Assembly: GCF_900109045.1 (NCBI RefSeq)
Contig: NZ_FNYL01000010.1
Coordinates: 62,001-126,000 of the forward strand
Direction: 5' to 3'
Source: Dyadobacter sp. SG02
GTDB lineage: Bacteria > Bacteroidota > Bacteroidia > Cytophagales > Spirosomataceae
Length of the DNA: 64,000 nt
The number at the start of each line of letters is the position of its first letter. The stretch's first letter is position 1. The translations under genes and the position numbers were made by a program. Below are positions 17,347 to 26,662 of the stretch, piece by piece. The notes under the pieces are model-generated. The model was not told the DNA's origin and did not search any database. It worked only from the letters and a program-made list of their open reading frames with translations.

Positions 17347-19567
17347 ACTTTTTCCAGTCGATTTTTTCCGGTAACAATGGGATCTCGCGCAGACGACTGC
17401 CCGTGGCGTGGAAAATAGCATTGGCAATAGCCGCCGCCGTGGGTCCCTGCGCCGCTTCACCGGCCCCCATCGGTTCCAGCTCCGGCCGGTCGATGAGGAA
17501 AACTTCCGTATGAGGCACGTCACCGAAACGCAGGATCGGGTACTTGTCCCAGGATGTGCTCACAATGCCGTTTTGATCATAACGAACCTCTTCCATGATC
17601 GTCCAGCTCGCCGCCTGGATCATTCCGCCGGAAGTCTGGCTGATTACGCCCGTGCTATTGATCGTCTGCCCCGCATCGATCGCGCTGCTTAGCTTCGTAA
17701 CCTTGTAAGTCTTCGCCGAAGGATCAATCAAAATCTCCGCTTTCACCGCACAATACGCCGCATTGTTTTTATACTGCGCAAATGCAAAACCCTCTCCCAC
17801 AAGCTCCTTTTCCCCTTTCCTCCATCCTCCTTTCTCGATTAAAAGCTCAATCACCGCCCGTGCGCGCGGGTCTTTCAAATGGGACAGTCGGAAAGCTACC
17901 GGGTCCTTGCCTGCCTTATGCGCCAGTTCGTCCATGAAAGATTCCAGCGCAAAAATGTTAGCATACGCCCCCAGGCTTCGCAATGCCGACGTGCGCAGCG
18001 GACCGTTGTAATTGTGTAAAATGATTTTCTGAGAATTGAAATCATACAATGGCACAGAATTACGGTGGCTACCACCCGAAAATCCACCGCTTTTAAGATT
18101 GAATGGTTTTTCAAGATCGCGGGCGGCCAACAAATGCCCCGCATTACCGCCCGGCCGTGTTGAATGCGTATCCGACCAGATTTCCGTTTGCCACGCACTT
18201 ACCCGACCATCGCCGTCCAATCCGCCTTTCAATCGCAAAACCATCGCCGAACCATAAGGCTCCCATTGGTGCTCGTCTTCGCGCATCCATTGCACGCGCA
18301 CGGGCTTGCCCGGCGCCTGCATTGCTAGCAGCGCAGCATCGCCGGCTACATCGTCAGCCCCATTGTGCCCGTAGCACCCCGACCCCGGCACGCCTGTGAT
18401 CCGTATTTTGGCCTCCGGCAGATTCAGAAGGTTCGAAATCGTTTTCCGAAGCGGGTAAACGCCCTGGCTATGCGACCAGATTGTGAGCTGCCCATCCTTC
18501 CACTCCGCGATCGCGCACGACGGGCCTATGGACCCGTGCATGTGATATGGCCGCTTGTAAACCGCTTCCAGCGTGGCCGACGCTTCGGAAAGGTTTTTCA
18601 CGACGTCGCTCTTTTCTTCGACCGTCTCTGTCCCTGCACCTTTTTGTAAAATATCCTCATAAAGTGCGGCGGGCAGCGGCGATAATGCAGGGCTTTCCCA
18701 TTTCGCTTTTTCACGCAATAACCGCACTGCTTTAATGCATTGAAACTCGTCTGCGGCCACTACCGCCACAAAACTGCCATTTACCACCAATTGGCTCACG
18801 CCCGGCAGCTTTAAAACCTCTTCGCGGGGCACGGAAAGCAGTTTGGCACCATAGACCGGCGGTCGCAAAACCCGTGCGTGCACCATCCCCGGCAGCCGCA
18901 TGTCTTGAATATAATAGGGCTTGGCCGCGGCCATCAATGCAATATCCGTCCTGCCGACCGCCTTCCCTACCAGCTTGTATTCTGAATGTTTTTTCAATGG
19001 CGCATTACCCGTCACCTCCATTTCCAGCTTTTGGCCCTTCACCAGATCACGGTATGCGATCGTTTTGGTGCCATATCTGACAACACCATTTTCAACGGTC
19101 AACTTTTCGGGAACCGCATTCAACCTGTCCGCTGCCAGTTTCAGCAAATGCCGCCTCGCCTCCGCAGCTGCCTGTCGGATCGAATTTCCGCTTCCCTCTA
19201 TCGATCCGCTACCCGCCGTGTAGCGCTCATCCTGCGTCTGAGAAGTGTCCGCAATGATAATGCGCACACGATCCATCGGCATATCCAGCTCTTCGGCCGC
19301 CATTTGCATTAAGGCCGTGCGGATACCCTGCCCGAGCTCCATTTTTCCGGTAATCACTGTCAAAATGCCCTCCGAATCGAATTGAAGCCACGAATCGATC
19401 GTCCTCCCGTTACCTGCGACTGGGTGTGGAATTGCCTCACCGTCCAACGCAGCCCCCGCCAATGGCAACAGCTGAAAACCGATCAATAGCCGTCCGGAAT
19501 TACGAAGAAACTCCCGGCGATCCGTTCTGAATGCTCCGTATGTTTTGAATACCTCGAATACTTTCAT
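17339..19567 (-). CDS. Molybdopterin-binding large subunit, xanthine dehydrogenase / aldehyde oxidase family (IorB-like)
   Basis: 742 residues with an N-terminal Tat-like motif (DRREFLRNSG) and hydrophobic stretch, suggesting export with the cofactor. MELGQGIRTALMQMAAEEL (about 76-94), GSGSIEGSGNS, GSGCYGHNGADDVAGDAAL and the late PMGAGEAAQGPTAAAIANA are typical of IorB-type subunits; the Glu in GAGEA is the expected catalytic residue. Such enzymes hydroxylate N-heterocycles or oxidise aldehydes. The start overlaps the stop of the 2Fe-2S subunit gene by 4 bases (ATGA). No FAD or cytochrome c subunit gene is adjacent, so the electron acceptor is unclear. Confidence 0.85.
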   Translation of the reverse strand: MKVFEVFKTYGAFRTDRREFLRNSGRLLIGFQLLPLAGAALDGEAIPHPVAGNGRTIDSWLQFDSEGILTVITGKMELGQGIRTALMQMAAEELDMPMDRVRIIIADTSQTQDERYTAGSGSIEGSGNSIRQAAAEARRHLLKLAADRLNAVPEKLTVENGVVRYGTKTIAYRDLVKGQKLEMEVTGNAPLKKHSEYKLVGKAVGRTDIALMAAAKPYYIQDMRLPGMVHARVLRPPVYGAKLLSVPREEVLKLPGVSQLVVNGSFVAVVAADEFQCIKAVRLLREKAKWESPALSPLPAALYEDILQKGAGTETVEEKSDVVKNLSEASATLEAVYKRPYHMHGSIGPSCAIAEWKDGQLTIWSHSQGVYPLRKTISNLLNLPEAKIRITGVPGSGCYGHNGADDVAGDAALLAMQAPGKPVRVQWMREDEHQWEPYGSAMVLRLKGGLDGDGRVSAWQTEIWSDTHSTRPGGNAGHLLAARDLEKPFNLKSGGFSGGSHRNSVPLYDFNSQKIILHNYNGPLRTSALRSLGAYANIFALESFMDELAHKAGKDPVAFRLSHLKDPRARAVIELLIEKGGWRKGEKELVGEGFAFAQYKNNAAYCAVKAEILIDPSAKTYKVTKLSSAIDAGQTINSTGVISQTSGGMIQAASWTIMEEVRYDQNGIVSTSWDKYPILRFGDVPHTEVFLIDRPELEPMGAGEAAQGPTAAAIANAIFHATGSRLREIPLLPEKIDWKKFS

Positions 19568-20055
19568 GGCTTCCCGGCGCTTTTGGCCCCATTCATTTCC
19601 GTAGCTGCCTTTTTTACCGCATTAATAATCCTCGTATGCGTCCCGCACCTGCACAACACGCGATTGAGCGCCTGCCGGATTTCGGCATCCGAGGGTTTCG
19701 GATTTTCCGCAAGCAATGCCGTAGCCGACATGATCATTCCATTCATACAATACCCACATTGCGCCGACTGCTCATCCACAAATGCCTTTTGAACAACACT
19801 TAACTTCCCATCGCGCGCCAGCCCATCCAGCGTAACGACCTCATAAACTGCCGCCGCAGAGCCTGGTATCACGCACGAAGGCATCGCCTTCCCATTCAGC
19901 AGCACCATACAGCTCCCGCACTGCTCCATCCCGCAGCCATACTTAGGGCCATTCAGTTCCAGCTTATTGCGAAGCAGGTAAAGCAAAGGCATATCCGCCT
20001 CAGCCTCCACCCGGTGCCGCTCGCCGTTGACTTTGATATCGATGATTTCAGCCAT
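19564..20055 (-). CDS. 2Fe-2S small subunit of the molybdopterin oxidoreductase (IorA-like)
   Basis: 163 residues with both cluster motifs of this family: the plant-ferredoxin-like set Cys41, Cys46, Cys49, Cys61 (YGCGMEQCGSC) and the second set Cys100, Cys103, Cys135, Cys137 (CGYC and CRCG). It transfers electrons from the molybdopterin site of the large subunit. It is the first gene of a two-gene operon, translationally coupled to the next gene by ATGA. A 9-bp inverted repeat lies just upstream of its start. Confidence 0.88.
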   Translation of the reverse strand: MAEIIDIKVNGERHRVEAEADMPLLYLLRNKLELNGPKYGCGMEQCGSCMVLLNGKAMPSCVIPGSAAAVYEVVTLDGLARDGKLSVVQKAFVDEQSAQCGYCMNGMIMSATALLAENPKPSDAEIRQALNRVLCRCGTHTRIINAVKKAATEMNGAKSAGKP

Positions 20056-20063
20056 GGTTTTGT

Positions 20064-20097
20064 GTCCGGTTTGTTGGGATTAGTTATAAAACCGGAC
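20064..20097. repeat. Inverted repeat upstream of the 2Fe-2S subunit gene
   Basis: Perfect 9-bp arms GTCCGGTTT (20064-20072) and AAACCGGAC (20089-20097) with a 16-bp spacer, starting 9 bases before the ATG of the 2Fe-2S subunit. It could be an operator or a leader hairpin; no T-run follows, so it is not a normal terminator. Confidence 0.45.
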
Positions 20098-20348
20098 TAG
20101 GGTGGGAGTCTAATGGTTTGATTAGGGAAAGTTTTGGGTGGCGATTCGGACGGCAGAGGCATTGAACGGTATTCCAATTTAAAAACCTAATAATTGGCTT
20201 CGGCTGGCCAAAAATTACAATTGCCTCTTTGTAGGAAATCCGACAAATGAGTGAAAGTCTTTTGTTTACTGAAAATCTGCCAAATGTGAGTCCTCAAATG
20301 CGACGGAGCCGTATAGCGGAATCGGGCTCCTTCACGCACAGCGTTGCC

Positions 20349-21506
20349 CTAAACGCCCCGCTTCAACAATTCAAACCAATTCAGAACGGTAATGCCGTTC
20401 GAACGCTCTTCAATCTGATTCCCCGCATAGGCGATGTAGCCCGTTGTCGCACCGCTCAGCTTGTTCCAATAGGCGATATTGCCGAAAAACTCATTATTCA
20501 CTGTTTTTCCGGCTTTAATCTCGACAGGAACCAAGGCGAGGCCATTGTCGACAACGACGTCAACTTCATGCCCGGTTTTATCGCGCCAATAGTAAAGGTT
20601 GACTGGCTTCCCGGCATTGGTCCGTTGTTTAACAAGTTCAGTAACCACCAGCGATTCAAAAAGCGCCCCGCGTAATGGGTGGAGCGGCAGTTGCCCGGCA
20701 TTCAATACCCCAAGCAGGGAACAAACCAGCCCGGTGTCATAAAAATAGACTTTCGGTCGCTTGATGAGGGTTTTGTTGAAATTCTTATAATGCGGTCGCA
20801 GCAGATAGATAATGAAGCTGCTTTCCAGAATACCTATCCACGACTGCACGGTTTTAGTGTCGACGCCTGTGTCTACTGCAAGTGAAGTCAGGTTCAGTTC
20901 CTGCCCATTCCGACCAGCGAGGAGTCTTATAAACCTTTCGAATACAATGAGGTCGGTAATATTTTTGATCTGCCTCACATCGCGGTCAATGTAAGTGCGC
21001 AGGTAATTGGGAAACCAATCTTCCGGCGGGATGCCCGGTTCGTAAATCGGAGGATAAAGGCCTTGAAATATGATCTGGTTTTCATCGACATCGCTCGGCT
21101 TGTCATAAAGCTCCCGAGTGCTGAATGGCAACAGGTTAAGAATGGCAATACGGCCAGCCAGCGTTTGCGAGATATTTTGCTGCAAAAGAAAGTTATTGGA
21201 GCCAGTAAGGATGAAACGGCCTGGCTCCGGTGATTCGTCCAGGATTTCCTGCAAATAGGAAAACAGTTCGGGCGCCCGCTGCACTTCATCAAAAATCGCC
21301 CCGGATTGGTATCTCGACAAAAACCCGCGCGGGTCTTCTAATGCAAACCGACGAACATCCGGATTTTCAAGCGATAGATAAGCTTTCCCGGGAAAAAGCG
21401 ATTTGGCTAAGGTAGTTTTACCGGATTGACGTGGTCCCGTGATAGCCACCGATTTGAACGTGGCTGCGAGTTGCTTAACTTTTGATGCCGCAATTCTTTC
21501 TATCAT
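20349..21506 (-). CDS. AAA+ ATPase with DUF4143 domain (copy 1)
   Basis: 385 residues. N-terminal ATPase: Walker A GPRQSGKTT (24-32), Walker B AIFDEVQRAPELF, sensor-like FILTGSNNFLL. C-terminal DUF4143 with KVYFYDTGLVCSLLG and a PD-(D/E)xK nuclease-like pattern (YYWRDKTGHEVDVVV ... PVEIKAG). The cellular role of this large family is not known; it is abundant in genomic islands and often strain-variable. It lies 85 bases after pdeM in the same direction, behind a perfect 24-bp palindrome. A TAnnTTTG box ends 4 bases before the ATG, so its mRNA may be leaderless. A similar ATPase lies at 25489-26661. Confidence 0.88.
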   Translation of the reverse strand: MIERIAASKVKQLAATFKSVAITGPRQSGKTTLAKSLFPGKAYLSLENPDVRRFALEDPRGFLSRYQSGAIFDEVQRAPELFSYLQEILDESPEPGRFILTGSNNFLLQQNISQTLAGRIAILNLLPFSTRELYDKPSDVDENQIIFQGLYPPIYEPGIPPEDWFPNYLRTYIDRDVRQIKNITDLIVFERFIRLLAGRNGQELNLTSLAVDTGVDTKTVQSWIGILESSFIIYLLRPHYKNFNKTLIKRPKVYFYDTGLVCSLLGVLNAGQLPLHPLRGALFESLVVTELVKQRTNAGKPVNLYYWRDKTGHEVDVVVDNGLALVPVEIKAGKTVNNEFFGNIAYWNKLSGATTGYIAYAGNQIEERSNGITVLNWFELLKRGV

Positions 21507-21510
21507 ACAT

Positions 21511-21518
21511 CAAAAATA
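21511..21518 (-). promoter_or_regulatory. Putative -7 box of DUF4143 ATPase copy 1
   Basis: TATTTTTG on the minus strand, 4 bases before the ATG at 21506, directly beside the 24-bp palindrome. If used, transcription would begin at or next to the start codon. Confidence 0.45.
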
Positions 21519-21519
21519 A

Positions 21520-21568
21520 GCAAAACCGGAAAAATATGGAATCAGATTCCATATTTTTCCGGTTTTGC
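21520..21568. repeat. Perfect 24-bp palindrome with 1-base centre
   Basis: Left arm 21520-21543 and right arm 21545-21568 are exact reverse complements (24/24), separated by a single A at 21544. The arms begin GCAAAACCGG and end TATGGAATC on the left. It lies between pdeM (ends at 21592) and the DUF4143 ATPase start (21506). On the minus strand it is followed by a T-rich run, so it could act as a terminator for the pdeM operon. Its length, exactness and position against the ATPase -7 box also suit an operator or a recombination/insertion site. Confidence 0.9.
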
Positions 21569-21591
21569 CATAACAAACTCATTATCAAAAC

Positions 21592-22233
21592 CTAACAAAC
21601 AGAAAAAACCCGTGTCTCGGTCGTTATATAAATCTTCCGGTCATCTGCCAGTCCCATTTGATAACCACCGGTGAACACCCCGAAACTTGGCAGAATAGCC
21701 TGGTACTTGTCGATCACGAAGCAGGGGAGCCGCACGCTTTGCCGGCCTTTTCCGTACGAAGTGAAAACCGGGTGCACGTGGCCCGCGAAAACGAATTTGG
21801 TGGTGTCGAATTCTACTTTTGGATGGTGGGTGAAAATGAAGTTATCTTCCTCGTAATCATTCACATATACATCCAGGTCACATTCGAGCAGGAGGCTTAC
21901 GGGCAGGATATCGTGGTTGCCCATGACGATGATCATTTCGATGTAATGGTGTTCGGCGCGCCATTCACGGAAGGTTTCCCATTCAGCATTGTATTGCGCG
22001 TGGAAAAGGTCGCCGAGAAAAATGATGCGGGTCGCGCCGGTTTGCTGTACAAGCTCGTTGAGCCGCTGGAAGTTGTTGGCCGCGGCGTTGTTGGGGATGG
22101 CGATGCCTTCCTTTCTGAAATGCGTGATTTTGCCTAAATGCAGGTCCCCGATCAATAATGTCTGCGTTTCTTCCCAGAAAATCGCCCTTTGTGTCAATAG
22201 TAAAAAATGGTTGCCTCTGATCTCAATCTGCAT
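21592..22233 (-). CDS. pdeM: Ligase-associated DNA damage response phosphoesterase PdeM
   Basis: 213 residues of the calcineurin-like metallophosphoesterase fold. Metal-binding motifs: GDLHLGK (Asp30, His32), FLGDLFH (Asp75), MGNHD (105-108), FTHHP and GHVHP (His152, His154). It belongs to the ligase-associated repair set that co-occurs with a ligase, an Lhr-like helicase and an MBL exonuclease. It overlaps the helicase gene by 11 bases, so the two are co-translated. The set's exact role in DNA repair is not established in this organism. Confidence 0.9.
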   Translation of the reverse strand: MQIEIRGNHFLLLTQRAIFWEETQTLLIGDLHLGKITHFRKEGIAIPNNAAANNFQRLNELVQQTGATRIIFLGDLFHAQYNAEWETFREWRAEHHYIEMIIVMGNHDILPVSLLLECDLDVYVNDYEEDNFIFTHHPKVEFDTTKFVFAGHVHPVFTSYGKGRQSVRLPCFVIDKYQAILPSFGVFTGGYQMGLADDRKIYITTETRVFSVC

Positions 22234-24685
22234 TACCGTACTGTTTGATCATTCGCTGGATCCTGTCGTCCAGTTTTTCCGAAGTTAATTGTTCCCGAAG
22301 CCGGTCCACCATGATCGGGAATGAAAATGGTGTCGGCCTGTCGGTGTGTTGTATGACTATTTTCTGATGTTCGATTCGGGCAAGCGCCTCACGCATGCGG
22401 ACTTCTTCGAGCTGGTATGTCAGGACCTCCTGGTATGCCTGTTTGATCAGCAGGTTATTATCCTCATACTTGCTCATCACCGTGAAAAGCAACGAGCTCG
22501 ACGCCTGCAATTGCCTCGTTTTGACATATTTCCCCGGGTACCCCTGAAACATCAGCCCCGCGATCGCGGCTATTTCCCGGAACTTCCGCTTCGCCATTTC
22601 AGTCGCATTGACGCTCTGGTAAATGTCGTCCACAAGGTGTTTGGTCGAGAAGAGGTCGGTTTCTCCCAGGATCTCCGCCAAATCGACGTACTGATCACTT
22701 AACAACTCAAAACCGTAATCGTTCATCGCCACCGAAAAGGTGATCGGCCGTAACTGACTGATGCGGTAGGCGAGCAAAATAGACATGCCCTCGTGCACCA
22801 GCCGCCCCTCGAACGGAAATATAAAGATATGATATCCCTCCCGGGTTTCGCATTGCTCGATCAGCAGTTCGTTGGTTTTGGGAATGACCGAGCGCTTGGC
22901 CTGCAATTCGAGCAGCGGCTGCATTTTGGCCAGTTCCACTTCCTTATGCGGGTTTTCGATCGCGTCGGCCAGGCGCTCGCGGATGAATGCGGAGAGTTGA
23001 GAGGACAACGGCATCCGTCCACCAGCCCAACGGACGAGGTAACCTTTCTTCCCTTCGGCCTTTTTCACCGTCACAGTCATTTCATGGATTCGTACAAATT
23101 CGACGCTCATGCCGGCGAAGAAGAAAACGTCTCCCGCTTTCATCCAGGTCACAAATGATTCCTCCACCGCCCCCAGGTATTTGCCGCTCTGCAACTTCAC
23201 TTTCAGCGAAACCTCCGAAACGATCGTGCCCATGCTCAGCAAATGCCGGTGCGCAATGCGCCGGCTCGTCACGACATAGCGACCGTTCACGCGCTCTACC
23301 TTCTTGTATTCGTCATAAACCGTAAGCGACGAACTGCCCGTAGTTATGTATCCCAAAAGCCACTCCCATTCCTCCCGGTTGAGATATTGGTAACCATATG
23401 CATTCCGGACTTCCTCGAAAAGTTGTACTTCATCAAACCCCTCGCCCACCGCCAGCGTTATCATCCATTGCGCCAAAACATCGAATGCATGAGCAACCGG
23501 CGGCCGGTCTTCGATCATATTCTTAATCACCCCCTCCCGCAGCGAAACGGCTTCGATCAGCTCCAATGCATTGGTAGGACAAAAATAGATCTTGCTATCG
23601 ACGCCCGGCTGGTGCCCGCTGCGGCCCGCCCGCTGCACGAACCGCGCAATGCTTTTGGGGCTTCCTACCTGAATAACTGTATCGACAGGCCGGAAATCGA
23701 CCCCTAAATCCAGACTGGCCGTGCATATCACCAGCTTCAAGCGCTCATCGTGCAACGCGTCCTCCACCCAATCGCGGATTTCACGGTCGAGCGACGCGTG
23801 GTGCAATGCCATAATGCCTGCAAACTCCGGGTATTTCTCGATAATCGTGCGGTACCATATTTCCGTTCCCGACCTCGTATTGGTAAAAAGCAGCGTCGTG
23901 CGGCTTTTGTTCACCACTTCCACCACCTTGTCTACCAGCCTGATCCCCATGTACCCCGACCACGGCAACGTTTCTACTCTCTCCGGGATAATACTTTCAA
24001 CCAGAATTTTCTTTTCTGTATTTGCGCGGACGATCACCGAGTTTTCTTGCGGGAACTGCATGCCCAGGAGTACTTGCCTGGCTTCCCCGAGATTGCCGAT
24101 GGTGGCGGAGATGCCCCAGGTCTGAAGACTTGGGTTGATGGTGCGCAGGCGGGCAAGCGCGAGTTCCGTCTGTGTGCCTCGCTTGCTCCCCATGAGCTCG
24201 TGCCACTCGTCGACGACTACCGTATGCAGGTTTTTGAAGAATTCGGAAGCATTTTTTTGCGTAAAGAGCATGTGCAGGCTCTCCGGCGTGATAATGAGCG
24301 CATCGGGCATCTGCCGTTTCTGCTCGTTGCGCTCACGCGTACCCGTATCACCCGTGCGTATGCCCACGCGCCACGTGAGGTTCATTTCCAGCGCCGCCAT
24401 TTCCATATTCCGGAAAAGATCTTTCGAAAGCGCCCGCAACGGCGTGATCCAAAGCACTTGGAGACCCTTTTTAGTTTTCAGCGGCTTTTTAGGAAGGGAA
24501 TTAATATGCCGGATCAAAATGGGCAGCCATAGCGAATAAGTCTTCCCGCTGCCCGTCGGCGCATTTACCAACCCACTTTTCCCCGCCAGGTATGCCGCAG
24601 CAGCCTCCTTCTGAAAAGCCGCCCACTTCCACTTTTTATCTTTAAACCATTGCTCAACAATGATATGTCCGCGGGATTTGGTCAA
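22223..24685 (-). CDS. Ligase-associated DNA damage response DEXH-box helicase (Lhr-core-like)
   Basis: 820 residues, start codon TTG at 24685 (no suitable ATG upstream). Superfamily 2 helicase motifs: Walker A NAPTGSGKTY (41-50), TPLRALSKDL, DEWH box (159-162), GISATIGNL, and RAGRSGHQPG (motif VI). A Lhr winged-helix and C-terminal domain follow. It is the helicase of the ligase-associated repair cassette. In the usual layout it adjoins the ligase gene; here 2.7 kb of toxin-antitoxin and ATPase genes intervene (24686-27444). It overlaps pdeM by 11 bases. Confidence 0.92.
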   Translation of the reverse strand: MTKSRGHIIVEQWFKDKKWKWAAFQKEAAAAYLAGKSGLVNAPTGSGKTYSLWLPILIRHINSLPKKPLKTKKGLQVLWITPLRALSKDLFRNMEMAALEMNLTWRVGIRTGDTGTRERNEQKRQMPDALIITPESLHMLFTQKNASEFFKNLHTVVVDEWHELMGSKRGTQTELALARLRTINPSLQTWGISATIGNLGEARQVLLGMQFPQENSVIVRANTEKKILVESIIPERVETLPWSGYMGIRLVDKVVEVVNKSRTTLLFTNTRSGTEIWYRTIIEKYPEFAGIMALHHASLDREIRDWVEDALHDERLKLVICTASLDLGVDFRPVDTVIQVGSPKSIARFVQRAGRSGHQPGVDSKIYFCPTNALELIEAVSLREGVIKNMIEDRPPVAHAFDVLAQWMITLAVGEGFDEVQLFEEVRNAYGYQYLNREEWEWLLGYITTGSSSLTVYDEYKKVERVNGRYVVTSRRIAHRHLLSMGTIVSEVSLKVKLQSGKYLGAVEESFVTWMKAGDVFFFAGMSVEFVRIHEMTVTVKKAEGKKGYLVRWAGGRMPLSSQLSAFIRERLADAIENPHKEVELAKMQPLLELQAKRSVIPKTNELLIEQCETREGYHIFIFPFEGRLVHEGMSILLAYRISQLRPITFSVAMNDYGFELLSDQYVDLAEILGETDLFSTKHLVDDIYQSVNATEMAKRKFREIAAIAGLMFQGYPGKYVKTRQLQASSSLLFTVMSKYEDNNLLIKQAYQEVLTYQLEEVRMREALARIEHQKIVIQHTDRPTPFSFPIMVDRLREQLTSEKLDDRIQRMIKQYGNAD

Positions 24686-24796
24686 GGGTATGTTTTTTGA
24701 TCTAAATTAACTAAATGTGTTATGCAAAAGCAATCCAACATCCGTGCCACGAACTCTTGCAAATACAGGCCGCTACCATTAGTCTACCTGAATTAT

Positions 24797-24804
24797 TATA
24801 TTTG
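24797..24804 (+). promoter_or_regulatory. Putative -7 box of the VapB-like/VapC operon
   Basis: TATATTTG, an exact TAnnTTTG match, 26 bases before the antitoxin ATG (24831), in the divergent region shared with the helicase gene. Confidence 0.5.
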
Positions 24805-24830
24805 TTTAAAGGAATCAACCAACTGAGACG

Positions 24831-25046
24831 ATGCTTACCACAATTGAAGGAATTTATGAAAACGGGAAGGTTATTCTCAAGGAATCTCCGCCTGTGAAGA
24901 AGAACAGCAAAGTTCTGGTAACCTTTATGGGTAGTGACAACCAGCCTACTAATGGTCAAAAACGAAAGTTGGGTAGCATGACAGGCACCATCAAAATGTC
25001 AGACGACTTCAACGAAAGCTTAGACGACTTATCCGACTATATTTAA
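24831..25046 (+). CDS. Antitoxin of a VapBC-type pair (DUF2281/AF2212-like)
   Basis: 71 residues. The N-terminal MLTTIEGIYENGKVILKESP is the small beta-barrel start typical of AF2212/DUF2281-like antitoxins, and the C-terminus is acidic (SDDFNESLDDLSDYI), as expected for toxin neutralisation. Its stop TAA shares its last A with the ATG of the PIN toxin (1-base overlap). Part of the island that splits the repair cassette, and encoded on the opposite strand from the cassette. Confidence 0.8.
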   Translation: MLTTIEGIYENGKVILKESPPVKKNSKVLVTFMGSDNQPTNGQKRKLGSMTGTIKMSDDFNESLDDLSDYI

Positions 25047-25438
25047 TGGCATATTTACTAGATACACACACGATACTTTGGAGCCTTGGTCATCAACACA
25101 AACTTTCTGAAAAGACCAGAAGCATCATCGAAGATCCCGACTCAATTTGCTATACAAGTTATGTGTCGTTTTTTGAAATGGCCATCAAAAAGAAGACAGG
25201 CAAACTTGAATTGCTCCATCCTATCTCTCGCTACCACGAAGAAATACAGAAAATCGGTATTCAAACTTTGCCTGTAAAGCCGGAGCACCTAGATCTTTAT
25301 GATGAACTACCTCTTTGGGATAACCATCGCGACCCATTCGATAGAATGCTGATCGCTACTGCTGTTTCCGAAGCCTTGACGATCATTTCAATCGACGAGA
25401 AATTTGCTTTGTACGAGAATGTACAGGTGATATGGTGA
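25046..25438 (+). CDS. vapC: VapC-family PIN-domain toxin
   Basis: 130 residues of the PIN fold. Putative metal-binding acids: Asp6 (LLDTHTILW), Glu44 (SFFEMAIK), Asp96 and Asp99 (HRDPFDRML), Asp117 (ISIDEKF). Such toxins are ribonucleases, often cleaving tRNA or rRNA; the target here is unknown. It is translationally coupled to the upstream antitoxin by a 1-base TAATG overlap. Confidence 0.88.
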   Translation: MAYLLDTHTILWSLGHQHKLSEKTRSIIEDPDSICYTSYVSFFEMAIKKKTGKLELLHPISRYHEEIQKIGIQTLPVKPEHLDLYDELPLWDNHRDPFDRMLIATAVSEALTIISIDEKFALYENVQVIW

Positions 25439-25488
25439 GATACGCTGGCCTACAATACAGCAGCTTCATGCGGTTCCGCAAATTATGT

Positions 25489-26661
25489 TCAGTAATTCAT
25501 TATCTCCTGCATAACAGCATTGAGCGAAGTAGCAATTACACCGTCGCCCATTGGAAATGTGTCTTTTCCCGAATAAATGACAAACTTTTTATCGGGTTGA
25601 ATGTCTTCACAGGCGATGTAAAATCCTTTGGACAAGCTGGGCGCCGAGTTTCTTTTGATTTCAATTACCCACTTTTTACCATCAGCGAATTCCAGAACCA
25701 GATCGGCTTCGGCGCCGCCTGCGCTCCGGTAGAAATATGGCTGCATGCGGACTGGCGCTACACTCATGATATTCTCAATCACAAACCCTTCCCAGCTTCC
25801 GCCCACTACCGGATGTGCCAGCAGGTTATTGAAACTTTCAATGCCCATCAAAGCATGGGTAATGCCGCTATCGCGTACATAAATTTTAGGGCTGCGTACC
25901 AACCGCTTTCCGGCATTGGAAGTCCATGGCTGTAAGCGCCTCACCAGCAGCAGATCGACCATCAGATCTAGATAACGCCCGATTGTAACGCCCGAAACAT
26001 CCAGATTTCTCGCCAAATGTGTTGCGTTGAGCACGCTGCCCTGGTTATGTGCAAGCATTGTCCAGAATCGCTCCAAGGTCGTTGCGGGAATGCGCGGGCC
26101 GAGCATGGGAATGTCGCGTTCGAGGTAGGTTCGGATAAAATCCTGCCGCCATTCCAGACTATCGCGGTCGGAAGCTGCCAACAAACTTTCCGGAAAGCCT
26201 CCACGGAGCCATAATGTAGCTGTTTCCTGAAAATTCTCCGCAGCATATTCCAGAACGTCTATGGGAAAGAGTTCAAGGTAAGAAATACGCCCGGCAAGTG
26301 ACTCGCTCGACTGTTGGAGCAAATCAATGGACGCCGACCCAAGAAAAAGAAACAAACCTGATCTGTTGCCCTTTCTTCTTTCCTGGTCAATAATCCCACG
26401 TAACTCGGTAAAAAGCTCCGGAATTCTTTGCACCTCATCAAGCACAATCAGTTGCCCTTGATTTGCCTCATAAAACGCCCGGATATCCCTCACTTTTTCG
26501 AGATCGAGGCGACTTTCGAGATCCAGATACAATGCAGGAGTGGAATCAACGACGTCAAGCGCGATCGTAGTTTTACCGATCTGACGTGGCCCCATCAGCG
26601 CAACGGAGGAGCTTTTTGCTAATACCTCCTTAATTTTCGTTTCAAGCCTGCGGCTAATCAT
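25489..26661 (-). CDS. AAA+ ATPase with DUF4143 domain (copy 2)
   Basis: 390 residues. Walker A GPRQIGKTT (24-32), Walker B LIVLDEVQRIPELF, LFLFLGSASIDLLQQSSESLAGR, then a DUF4143 part with KIYVRDSGITHALMG and a nuclease-like GGAEADLVLEF ... WVIEIKRN pattern. It has the same architecture as the 20349-21506 ATPase but is clearly diverged. It lies between the VapC gene (convergent) and the DUF5615 gene (same direction, 100 AT-rich bases upstream). A TAnnTTTG box ends 5 bases before its ATG, so its mRNA may be nearly leaderless. Confidence 0.88.
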   Translation of the reverse strand: MISRRLETKIKEVLAKSSSVALMGPRQIGKTTIALDVVDSTPALYLDLESRLDLEKVRDIRAFYEANQGQLIVLDEVQRIPELFTELRGIIDQERRKGNRSGLFLFLGSASIDLLQQSSESLAGRISYLELFPIDVLEYAAENFQETATLWLRGGFPESLLAASDRDSLEWRQDFIRTYLERDIPMLGPRIPATTLERFWTMLAHNQGSVLNATHLARNLDVSGVTIGRYLDLMVDLLLVRRLQPWTSNAGKRLVRSPKIYVRDSGITHALMGIESFNNLLAHPVVGGSWEGFVIENIMSVAPVRMQPYFYRSAGGAEADLVLEFADGKKWVIEIKRNSAPSLSKGFYIACEDIQPDKKFVIYSGKDTFPMGDGVIATSLNAVMQEIMNY

Positions 26662-26662
26662 G

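Noticed and set aside
20247..20675. 142-codon plus-strand frame after the molybdopterin operon
   Set aside because: Its larger part is antisense to the DUF4143 domain of the ATPase gene.
23750..24532. 260-codon plus-strand frame inside the helicase gene
   Set aside because: Antisense to conserved helicase motifs; composition is that of a shadow frame.
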